Source: an uncultured Sphingobacteriaceae bacterium (GTDB lineage: Bacteria; Bacteroidota; Bacteroidia; Sphingobacteriales; Sphingobacteriaceae). Taken from it: a stretch of 20,684 nt of DNA. The stretch lies in the NCBI GenBank assembly GCA_937875035.1, contig CALNCF010000031.1, forward strand, positions 1-20,684. The letters are read 5' to 3'. The translations under genes were made by a program, and so were the position numbers. Positions 8,038 to 13,947 of this stretch are shown here, piece by piece. The notes beneath the pieces are model-generated. The model was not told where the DNA came from. It did not search any database and saw only the letters and a program-made list of their open reading frames with translations. Each line of letters begins with the position of its first letter. Positions within the stretch are counted from its first letter, which is position 1.

Positions 8038-8559
8038 ATGGATCATAAAGGCTATTTTCCTTTAGGCTACATCACCAAAACACGCGGTTTAAAGGGCGAG
8101 GTCCAGCTATATTTCCAGGTGGACGAACCCGAACACTATTATAAATTGGAATCAGTTTTCCTGGAGATCAACCAGAAACTGGTTCCTTTTTTTATTTCAA
8201 AGATCAGCATCCAGAAAAGTGTGGCTTATATCTTTTTTGAAGATATCGATCATATAGACAAAGCCAGCCCGCTGCTCAAAAAGACCCTTTTCGTCTCTGA
8301 AAAGCTCCGTCCGAAAGCCAAAAAGGAACTTACCCTCGACCGTGTGCAGGGTTTCTGCATTATCGACCAGGAATTGGGCGAGATCGGTGTGATCAACGAA
8401 ATACTCAAAATGCCTCAGCAACTCCTGGCCTCCCTCACATACCAGGGGCACGAAGTGCTGATACCTCTTACAGAGGCCCTTATTACCGGGATCAACGTCG
8501 CCAGAAAGGAAATAGAAATGAGCCTTCCCGAAGGGCTGATCGATCTTTACCTGGAGTGA
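8038..8559 (+). CDS. rimM: Ribosome maturation factor RimM
   Basis: RimM binds 30S precursors (through uS19 in studied species) and helps mature the 3' domain of 16S rRNA. The 173-residue length from ATG 8038 fits the family. The N-terminal signature GYITKTRGLKGEV (10-22) is clear, and the C-terminal part corresponds to the PRC-barrel, with LIPLTEALI-like and EIEMSLPEGLIDLYLE segments. An in-frame TTG at 8029, directly after the rpsP stop, would add three residues; ATG 8038 is preferred because the homologous sequence begins there. Its place behind rpsP matches the widely conserved rpsP-rimM-trmD-rplS order, which implies cotranscription and coupled dosage with bS16. Confidence 0.95.
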   Translation: MDHKGYFPLGYITKTRGLKGEVQLYFQVDEPEHYYKLESVFLEINQKLVPFFISKISIQKSVAYIFFEDIDHIDKASPLLKKTLFVSEKLRPKAKKELTLDRVQGFCIIDQELGEIGVINEILKMPQQLLASLTYQGHEVLIPLTEALITGINVARKEIEMSLPEGLIDLYLE

Positions 8560-8600
8560 TACAACCTTTTCTGTCTGCCCGTCGTCTTGATAACAGACAC

Positions 8601-9155
8601 GTGAAAAAAGCGGCTTTTATACTTTCCATGCTATTGATATGCCTGGCGAATTTCTCGTCAGGGCAATCCTTTACGCTCACCGGTGTGGTGTTATCCTCTG
8701 ACAGCTCCCGGCCTATACCCTTTTCCAATATCAGCCTTAAAAACCAGCGCCAGGGCACGATGTCGAATGAACGTGGCGTGTTCCAGGTATCTTACCAACC
8801 GGGAGATACCCTGCAATTCTCAGCCTTAGGCTTTGAAAGCCGAGAGCTGGTATTCGCTCAAAGCGATTCGGGGCTGGTGCTGCGGGTCTTCCTCAAGCGG
8901 AAGGTGTACAGTATCGGGGATGTAGAGGTAAAGGGCATTAAAACCAAAGAACAATTGCGTTCGGCCATCCTTAACCTACAGTTGGATCCCGAAAAGGAGA
9001 TCGTGATTCCGGGAGCGAAACAATACAAAGGGCCCTTAGACCCCGGCAAGCCTACTGCCATGAGCCCGATCTCTGCCCTGTATGAAACCAAATGGGCTAA
9101 AAAGGCCCGGTCTAAAAAATTTGCCGCGGGGCAGAATATGCCGCGGATGAAATGA
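8601..9155 (+). CDS. Exported protein with carboxypeptidase-like regulatory (beta-sandwich) domain
   Basis: A 184-residue protein of unknown function. Starting at GTG 8601 gives a clean signal peptide (MKKAAFILSMLLICLANFSSGQ), so it is predicted to act in the periplasm or outer membrane. Residues about 25-100 match the CarboxypepD_reg-like fold common in Bacteroidota outer-membrane proteins: LTGVVLSSDSSRPIPFSNI, then a GTMSNERGVF turn, and LQFSALGFESRE. The remaining 80 residues are basic and rather disordered-looking (KKARSKKF near the end), with no receptor or barrel part. An upstream GTG at 8556 overlapping the rimM stop would add 15 residues and hide the signal peptide, so I reject it. 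It lies 41 nt after rimM and 57 nt before trmD, an unusual place for an envelope protein. It could be co-transcribed with the ribosomal genes. Confidence 0.8.
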   Translation: MKKAAFILSMLLICLANFSSGQSFTLTGVVLSSDSSRPIPFSNISLKNQRQGTMSNERGVFQVSYQPGDTLQFSALGFESRELVFAQSDSGLVLRVFLKRKVYSIGDVEVKGIKTKEQLRSAILNLQLDPEKEIVIPGAKQYKGPLDPGKPTAMSPISALYETKWAKKARSKKFAAGQNMPRMK

Positions 9156-9200
9156 TCCCGGAAGATTCCTTAACTGATATAAGCTCTCGCAGATATTTCA

Positions 9201-9208
9201 TAGGTTTG
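9201..9208 (+). promoter_or_regulatory. Possible -7 element just before trmD
   Basis: TAGGTTTG matches TAnnTTTG exactly and ends 4 nt before the first ATG of trmD. No TTTG is seen 19 bp upstream. If used, the transcript would start at or next to the start codon. Confidence 0.3.
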
Positions 9209-9212
9209 CAGC

Positions 9213-9890
9213 ATGATGCAGATCGATATAATCAGCGTGGTTCCTGACTTGTTACAAGGCCCTTTTTCGCATTCCATCCTTAAGCGTGCCCATGATAAGG
9301 GGCTGGTGAATATTGACGTACATAACCTGCGCGATTACGCCTATAACAAGCATAAAAGCGTAGACGACTACCAGTATGGCGGCGGTTCGGGCATGGTTAT
9401 GATGATCGAGCCCTTTGCGGCCTGCATCGAAAGCCTGCAGGAAAAGCGCAGCTATGATGAGATCATCTTTATGACCCCGGACGGTGTTACGCTTAACCAA
9501 AGCATCAGCAATGAGCTTTCGCTTCGTCAGAGCTTCATCATCCTTTGCGGGCATTACAAGGGTATTGACCAGCGCATAAGGGACCATTTCGTTACCCGGG
9601 AGATCTCTATCGGGGATTATGTATTAAGCGGAGGGGAGCTCGCGGCGGCCGTCCTGGCCGATTCGGTCGTAAGACTGATTCCCGGCGTGCTTTCCGACGA
9701 AACCTCTGCCCTTTCCGATTCTTTCCAGGACGGGATGCTAAGCGCGCCGGTATACACGCGCCCTGCCGAGTTCCGCGGAATGAAGGTTCCCGACATCCTT
9801 TTAAGCGGAAATACCCCTGAAATTGAGAAATGGCGCTTCGAGCAGTCGATCCTGCGCACCCAGGAACGCCGGCCTGACCTGATGAAATAG
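9213..9890 (+). CDS. trmD: tRNA (guanine-37-N1)-methyltransferase TrmD
   Basis: TrmD transfers a methyl group from S-adenosylmethionine to N1 of G37, next to the anticodon, in tRNAs reading CNN-type codons, and so prevents +1 frameshifting. The protein has 225 residues. The SPOUT trefoil-knot SAM site is seen as CGHYKGIDQR (112-121) and ISIGDYVLSGGE (131-142). The residues corresponding to the E. coli catalytic pair are present and fall at the same numbers, R154 and D169. YQYGGGSGMVM (53-63) is also characteristic. Two consecutive ATG codons (9213 and 9216) could each serve as the start. The gene follows an exported-protein gene rather than rimM directly. It is separated from rplS by a 155-nt gap that contains a large hairpin and a new promoter. 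Confidence 0.97.
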   Translation: MMQIDIISVVPDLLQGPFSHSILKRAHDKGLVNIDVHNLRDYAYNKHKSVDDYQYGGGSGMVMMIEPFAACIESLQEKRSYDEIIFMTPDGVTLNQSISNELSLRQSFIILCGHYKGIDQRIRDHFVTREISIGDYVLSGGELAAAVLADSVVRLIPGVLSDETSALSDSFQDGMLSAPVYTRPAEFRGMKVPDILLSGNTPEIEKWRFEQSILRTQERRPDLMK

Positions 9891-9901
9891 CGTCTTCTGA
9901 G

Positions 9902-9955
9902 TGGTTTATAGCCCTGGGCGTTTTCCACATTAGCTATGGAAATGCCTTTAAACCA
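9902..9955 (+). repeat. Large imperfect inverted repeat between trmD and rplS
   Basis: The outer arms TGGTTTA (9902-9908) and TAAACCA (9949-9955) pair perfectly. Inside, GGC (9917-9919) pairs with GCC (9944-9946), and TTTCCA (9922-9927) with TGGAAA (9937-9942), around a 9-nt loop. Internal loops of 8/2 and 2/1 nt separate the three helices. It has no following U-run of terminator quality. It could be an attenuator, a processing site or a 3' end stabiliser; the sequence does not decide. Confidence 0.45.
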
Positions 9956-9972
9956 ATTTCATAATTTATTTT

Positions 9973-10000
9973 TTTGTTGATAAATAAATCCCTATACTTG
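9973..10000 (+). promoter_or_regulatory. rplS promoter
   Basis: The -7 box TATACTTG (9993-10000) matches TAnnTTTG at seven of eight positions. A T-rich stretch ending TTTG (9973-9976) lies upstream, but the 16-bp spacing is shorter than the preferred 19. Transcription would begin near 10006, at the base of the leader hairpin. Confidence 0.5.
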
Positions 10001-10005
10001 CAATC

Positions 10006-10028
10006 CGATTTTTACGGGATAAAAATCG
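10006..10028 (+). promoter_or_regulatory. 5' leader hairpin of rplS, candidate ribosomal-protein leader
   Basis: CGATTTTTA (10006-10014) pairs perfectly with TAAAAATCG (10020-10028), a 9-bp stem with a CGGGA loop. It lies 17 nt before the rplS ATG and at the predicted 5' end of the transcript, in the same position as the rpsP leader hairpin. Confidence 0.5.
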
Positions 10029-10045
10029 TTGTAATCAGTAAAAAA

Positions 10046-10390
10046 ATGGACTTAGTAAAATTTGTGAACGATCAGGTTACCCATAATGCACTGCCTTCAT
10101 TCAAAGCAGGTGACACCGTAACCGTACACTACAAGATCAGAGAAGGTAGTAAAGAAAGAATCCAGCAATATCAGGGTGTGGTAATTACACGCAGTGGTTC
10201 TGGTTCAACTCAAACTTTTACTGTAAGAAAAGTTTCTAACTCAATCGGCGTTGAGCGTATTTTCCCTGTAAATTCTCCTAACATCGATAAGGTTGAGGTT
10301 AACTCACGCGGTGTGGTTAGAAGGGCTAAATTGTTCTACCTGCGCGAGCTTACAGGTAAGAAAGCAAGAATCAAAGAAAAGAGAGTTTAA
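10046..10390 (+). CDS. rplS: 50S ribosomal protein bL19
   Basis: bL19 sits at the 30S-50S interface of the large subunit. The 114-residue protein from ATG 10046 has the normal length and family features: FKAGDTVTVHYKI (19-31), IQQYQGVVITRSGSG (39-53), GVERIFPVNSPNI (68-80), RAKLFYLRELTGKKARIKE near the end. The frame is open further up to a TTG at 9974, which would add 24 residues unlike bL19 and would cover the promoter and hairpin, so ATG 10046 is the start. The gene is classically last in the rpsP-rimM-trmD-rplS cluster; here a structured gap and its own promoter suggest separate control. Codon use is of the highly expressed type. Confidence 0.97.
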   Translation: MDLVKFVNDQVTHNALPSFKAGDTVTVHYKIREGSKERIQQYQGVVITRSGSGSTQTFTVRKVSNSIGVERIFPVNSPNIDKVEVNSRGVVRRAKLFYLRELTGKKARIKEKRV

Positions 10391-10409
10391 TCTCCTTTCT
10401 AAAAGATAC

Positions 10410-10435
10410 AACCCCGCATCCCAGCGGGGTTTTTT
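10410..10435 (+). terminator. Terminator after rplS
   Basis: AACCCCGC (10410-10417) pairs with GCGGGGTT (10424-10431) around ATCCCA, followed by a T-run to 10435. It ends the ribosomal cluster. Confidence 0.9.
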
Positions 10436-10500
10436 GCGTTATATCCTTGCCTAATCAAGGAAAAATGTGAATTTTTGAGGCCTCACTAATTATTTATTTC

Positions 10501-11727
10501 ATGCAGGAATTACTGAAAAAGTACGAAGAAAAAAGACCGGAGATCGTTTTTGAATGGAAAGATCCGGAAACGGAAGCCGAAGGCTGGGTAGTGATCAATT
10601 CTTTACGCGGCGGTGCTGCCGGCGGTGGTACACGCATGCGCAAAGGGCTCGATAAGCGTGAAGTGGAGTCCCTGGCTAAAACGATGGAAGTTAAATTTAC
10701 CGTTTCAGGGCCTGCTATCGGCGGAGCAAAATCAGGCATCAATTTCGACCCTGCGGATCCACGTAAGAAAGGTGTGCTGGAAAGATGGTACAAGGCTGTT
10801 ATTCCGTTGCTGAAAAACTATTATGGTACAGGCGGCGACCTGAACGTGGATGAGATCCATGAAGTAATTCCCATTACTGAAAATTACGGGTTGTGGCACC
10901 CGCAGGAAGGTGTGATCACCGGGCACTACGGAGCAAGAGAGAATGAAAAGATCCACCAGATCGGGCAGCTGCGCTATGGGGTTTCCAAGGTGCTGGAGGA
11001 TCAGAAATATTCACCGGATATACACCGCAAATACGTGGTGGCCGATATGATCACCGGTTACGGGGTCTCCGAATCGGTTCGTCACTATTACGATATCTAT
11101 GGAGGCACCTTAGCGGGTAAACGCGCCATTATACAGGGATGGGGTAACGTAGGTGCAGCGGCAGCCTATTACCTGGCACAGGCAGGCGCTAAGATCGTCG
11201 GTATTATCGACCGAGCTGGTGGAGTGATCAAAGAAGAAGGCTATACTTTTGAAGAAGTACGCGAGCTGTTTCTCAACCGCGAAAAGAATACGCTCATTTC
11301 CCCGGAGCTCTTATCATCCGAAGAAATGAACAAACGGATCTGGCGCCTCCCGGCAGAGATCTTTATCCCGGCGGCGGCCTCACGTCTTGTGACCAAAGAA
11401 CAGGTAATGGCGATGAAGAACGCGGGTATGGAAGTGATTGCCTGCGGCGCCAATGTTCCGTTCGCAGATCCGGAGATCTTTTTCGGACCGATCGGCGAAT
11501 CGGCAGACAATTCCCTAAGCGTGATCCCCGACTTCATCTCGAATTGCGGGATGGCCAGGGTGTTCGCTTACCTGATGTTGAAGGGCGTTGAAATGAGCGA
11601 CGACGCGATCTTCAGCGATACTTCTGCCGTGATCCGCAAGGCGATCCAAAAATCATTCGAAAAGAATCCTTCCAAAACACATATCGCTAAGACATCGTTC
11701 GAAATTGCACTAAACCAACTCGTATAA
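10501..11727 (+). CDS. Glu/Leu/Phe/Val dehydrogenase family protein, diverged substrate site
   Basis: A 408-residue member of the amino-acid dehydrogenase superfamily, which deaminates L-amino acids oxidatively with NAD(P)+ or runs the reverse reaction. The N-terminal catalytic domain carries GPAIGGAKSGINFDP (70-84), with K77 at the catalytic-lysine position. Classical glutamate dehydrogenases have GGAKGGI there. The expected PAPD segment with the catalytic Asp is replaced by GTGGDLNVDE (109-118), where D113 is the probable equivalent. The Rossmann domain has QGWGNVGAAAAYYLAQAGAK. The second dehydrogenase in this window (13948-15222) has fully classical motifs, so this paralogue probably uses another substrate, perhaps a branched-chain or other amino acid; I cannot say which. 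It is translated tightly with the downstream MscS-type gene (1-nt gap). Confidence 0.85.
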   Translation: MQELLKKYEEKRPEIVFEWKDPETEAEGWVVINSLRGGAAGGGTRMRKGLDKREVESLAKTMEVKFTVSGPAIGGAKSGINFDPADPRKKGVLERWYKAVIPLLKNYYGTGGDLNVDEIHEVIPITENYGLWHPQEGVITGHYGARENEKIHQIGQLRYGVSKVLEDQKYSPDIHRKYVVADMITGYGVSESVRHYYDIYGGTLAGKRAIIQGWGNVGAAAAYYLAQAGAKIVGIIDRAGGVIKEEGYTFEEVRELFLNREKNTLISPELLSSEEMNKRIWRLPAEIFIPAAASRLVTKEQVMAMKNAGMEVIACGANVPFADPEIFFGPIGESADNSLSVIPDFISNCGMARVFAYLMLKGVEMSDDAIFSDTSAVIRKAIQKSFEKNPSKTHIAKTSFEIALNQLV

Positions 11728-11728
11728 T

Positions 11729-12868
11729 ATGTTCAGCGCTGATAAAATATGGGACCAGGTGATCTGGGGAAACCCAGTCGGGAATTATGTATGGTTTGCC
11801 GGGATCCTCTTTTTTGGACTGATCCTTTTACGCGTGATCTCCCGGGGGCTCTCGCAGCTACTCTTTAAATTATTCAAGCGCTTTTCCCAGGAAGTACGGG
11901 GTGAGAAATTCGTAGAGCTGATGATCAAGCCCGTAGAATTCCTCGTGCTGGTTTCCACTTTCTATTCTGCCATCAACCGCCTGGACTACCCTTTGCACGA
12001 GGCTATGTTCTCGCGCAAGACCTTCACGGTTACCTATATCGATGCGATCGATAAGATATTCCTCTTCCTGATGATCATTGCCTTTAGCTGGGTCATCCTG
12101 CGGCTTATCGACTTTATGGCACTGGTGTTCGCTTACCGTGCTTCTTTAACAGAGTCGAAGTCCGACGACCAATTGGTTCCCTTCATCAAGGAGCTGGTAA
12201 AGATCGTCACTTGTATTATCAGCATTTTTGTTGCCCTGGGTATGGTGTTCGAGATCAACGTGCTGACACTGATCACAGGCCTGGGGATCGGGGGTATCGC
12301 CATTGCGCTGGCCGCCAAGGAAAGCCTGGAAAACCTCTTGGGGTCCTTCACGATCTTTCTCGACAAGCCTTTTGTGGTAGGCGACCTGGTAAGGGTGAAC
12401 GGTATTGAGGGGACGGTAGAAAAAGTGGGCTTCCGCAGCACGCAGTTGCGAACAGTAGACAAAAGCTTGGTAACCGTGCCCAATAAAAAGATGATCGACG
12501 GTGTGCTGGAGAACATGACCCTCCGCAACTACCGCCGCTTAAAATTCGTGATCGGTCTTACCTACGACACGACCGAGGAGCAGATGAAGAACATTGTGCG
12601 CGAGATCACCGAACTGGTGCGCACCGCGCCACGGTGCAGCTCCGACGGGATCGCGATCTTCGAGGAATTTGGCGATTCATCCCTTAATATTATGGTGCTG
12701 TATTATATGGAGATGATGGAGTATAATGAATACCTGAAGATCCGTGAGCAGATCAATTTCAGGATCGCAGAGATCGTGCGCCGAAATGGTTCCGACTTCG
12801 CCTTCCCAACCCAAACCGTTGTTCATCAATACAGCGGCAACCCGAACGAAGACAAAGAAGCGCTTTAG
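11729..12868 (+). CDS. MscS-family mechanosensitive ion channel
   Basis: A 379-residue inner-membrane protein of the small-conductance mechanosensitive channel family, which opens under membrane tension and lets solutes out during osmotic downshock. Hydrophobic helices are seen at about 20-36, 65-82, 108-136 and 155-175. The pore-lining helix follows at about 178-200 (LITGLGIGGIAIALAAKESLENLLG). After it comes the cytoplasmic beta domain: FLDKPFVVGDLVRVNGIEGTVEKVGFRSTQLRT (210-242) with VPNKKMIDGVLEN (250-262). An alpha/beta domain completes the chain. It has one or two more N-terminal helices than E. coli MscS. The start lies 1 nt after the stop of the dehydrogenase, so the two are surely cotranscribed. 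A perfect palindromic terminator follows. Confidence 0.92.
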   Translation: MFSADKIWDQVIWGNPVGNYVWFAGILFFGLILLRVISRGLSQLLFKLFKRFSQEVRGEKFVELMIKPVEFLVLVSTFYSAINRLDYPLHEAMFSRKTFTVTYIDAIDKIFLFLMIIAFSWVILRLIDFMALVFAYRASLTESKSDDQLVPFIKELVKIVTCIISIFVALGMVFEINVLTLITGLGIGGIAIALAAKESLENLLGSFTIFLDKPFVVGDLVRVNGIEGTVEKVGFRSTQLRTVDKSLVTVPNKKMIDGVLENMTLRNYRRLKFVIGLTYDTTEEQMKNIVREITELVRTAPRCSSDGIAIFEEFGDSSLNIMVLYYMEMMEYNEYLKIREQINFRIAEIVRRNGSDFAFPTQTVVHQYSGNPNEDKEAL

Positions 12869-12899
12869 CAAAAACTTTTCATTCAAACGGTCATCCACA

Positions 12900-12933
12900 A
12901 AAAAAGGCCCGTACAATTGTACGGGCCTTTTTT
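12900..12933. terminator. Perfectly palindromic bidirectional terminator
   Basis: The 34 bases are a perfect palindrome: an A-tract with GGCCCGTACAA is mirrored by TTGTACGGGCC and a T-tract. It is placed between the convergent MscS-type gene (+) and the small exported protein gene (-), and has U-tracts for both transcripts. Confidence 0.9.
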
Positions 12934-12955
12934 ATACAAGTATTTACAACCTGGA

Positions 12956-13189
12956 TTAGTTCTTTGGCGCTGCTGCTTTTTTCTCTGTAGCTTTAGTGGT
13001 CTTGGCATCTGCTTTCTTATCACTTTCTTTAGATGCGCAGCATGATTTTTTTCCTTCCTTAGATGCGCATGAAGTTGCAGCCGCTTCTTTTGTAGTGCAA
13101 GATTTTTTGCTCTTGTCATCTCCTTCGTGTGCTACCGCTACCAATGAAGTTGCAGCGATAAACGTTAATGCGAATAATACTTTTTTCAT
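12956..13189 (-). CDS. Small exported Cys/Lys-rich repeat protein, function unknown
   Basis: A 77-residue protein I do not recognise. A clear signal peptide (MKKVLFALTFIAATSLVAVA) probably ends before His21, so the mature protein would start HEGDD and be about 57 residues, very rich in Lys, Ala, Ser and Cys. Cysteines C31, C41 and C51 recur every ten residues in the frame C-[AT]-[ST]-K-E: CTTKEAAATS, CASKEGKKSC, CASKESDKKA; a fourth Cys is at 50. The DNA shows the same 30-nt period (TTAGATGCGCA at 13029-13039 and 13059-13069). There is no globular core, and the C-terminus is Lys/Ala-rich. A metal-binding or redox role is possible from Cys content and an N-terminal His, but this is inference. 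It has a good promoter of its own just behind psd, and shares the palindromic terminator. The signal peptide, promoter and terminator together argue that it is real. Confidence 0.75.
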   Translation of the reverse strand: MKKVLFALTFIAATSLVAVAHEGDDKSKKSCTTKEAAATSCASKEGKKSCCASKESDKKADAKTTKATEKKAAAPKN

Positions 13190-13238
13190 TTTTCTAATTT
13201 TTATGGTCAGATAATAGATTGTTTCAGAACGAGTAACG

Positions 13239-13269
13239 TAAATCTACAATAAATTATTTCAATTACAAC
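13239..13269 (-). promoter_or_regulatory. Promoter of the small Cys-repeat protein
   Basis: Read on the minus strand: GTTG (13269-13266), a 19-bp spacer, and TAGATTTA (13246-13239; seven of eight to TAnnTTTG). Transcription would start near 13233, leaving a leader of about 44 nt. Confidence 0.6.
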
Positions 13270-13272
13270 ACA

Positions 13273-13923
13273 TTAAACCGAGGCAATCACCGTACGGCCG
13301 CCTTTTACGGTCTGGCCCAGCGCGACTTCGATCTTTGTTCCCAACGGCAGGAACAGGTCTACCCGGGATCCGAATTTAATGAAGCCCATTTCCGCGCCTT
13401 GTTCTACCTGCTGCCCCTCTTTCACATAATAACAGATACGACGGGCCAGGGCACCAGCGATCTGGCGCATCAAGACCTCTATACCACTTTTGCTTTTGAT
13501 CACCACGGTAGTCCGTTCGTTTTCGGTAGACGATTTCGGGTGCCATGCCACCAGGAACAAGCCCGGGGGATATTTAGCAAACATCACTTCCCCCGAAACC
13601 GGGTTGCGGTTTACATGCACGTTCACCGGCGACATGAAAACGGATACCTGGATACGACGGTCTTTAAAATACTCCGTTTCTTCGGTTTCTTCGATCACAA
13701 CCACCTTGCCATCGGCGGGGCAGATTATATGCTTATCATTTTTAGTCACCTTAATTTTCGGGTTCCTGAAAAACTGGAGGATGATCACCAGGATAAAAAC
13801 AGATAATGCATAGCCTACAATGCTAACCCACCTGATATCAATATACGAGGTAATGAGGGTGATCAGCACACCCACCACAACGGCAATCAGTATAGATGCA
13901 TATCCTTCTCTGTGAATAGTCAT
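13273..13923 (-). CDS. psd: Phosphatidylserine decarboxylase (short, archaeal-type proenzyme)
   Basis: Psd decarboxylates phosphatidylserine to phosphatidylethanolamine at the inner membrane, using a pyruvoyl group made by self-cleavage. The protein is 216 residues, the short form of the family. Two hydrophobic helices lie near the N-terminus (about 9-27 and 31-51). FFRNP and CPADGKVV (68-75) are family hallmarks, and VFMSPVNVHVNR (95-106) carries the conserved His. The self-processing site is FGSR (184-187), with cleavage expected between G185 and S186 so that S186 becomes the pyruvoyl group. Long bacterial forms have a different tripeptide at this site. The start is 24 nt behind the glutamate dehydrogenase stop, and cdsA lies further upstream in the same direction, which fits a phospholipid context. 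Confidence 0.93.
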   Translation of the reverse strand: MTIHREGYASILIAVVVGVLITLITSYIDIRWVSIVGYALSVFILVIILQFFRNPKIKVTKNDKHIICPADGKVVVIEETEETEYFKDRRIQVSVFMSPVNVHVNRNPVSGEVMFAKYPPGLFLVAWHPKSSTENERTTVVIKSKSGIEVLMRQIAGALARRICYYVKEGQQVEQGAEMGFIKFGSRVDLFLPLGTKIEVALGQTVKGGRTVIASV

Positions 13924-13947
13924 TTCTTTGTTCTTTATAATGAATAA

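Noticed and set aside
8556..8600. GTG start overlapping the rimM stop for the exported-protein gene
   Set aside because: It would put 15 polar residues before the signal peptide; GTG 8601 gives a normal signal sequence.
9974..10045. N-terminal extension of bL19 from a TTG codon
   Set aside because: The 24 added residues do not look like bL19, and the stretch holds the promoter and leader hairpin.
12900..12933. The 34-bp perfect palindrome considered as an operator or recombination site
   Set aside because: The A/T tracts and convergent position fit a bidirectional terminator fully.
13029..13069. Short direct repeat TTAGATGCGCA as a regulatory iteron
   Set aside because: It lies inside the coding sequence, in frame with a 10-residue protein repeat, which explains it.
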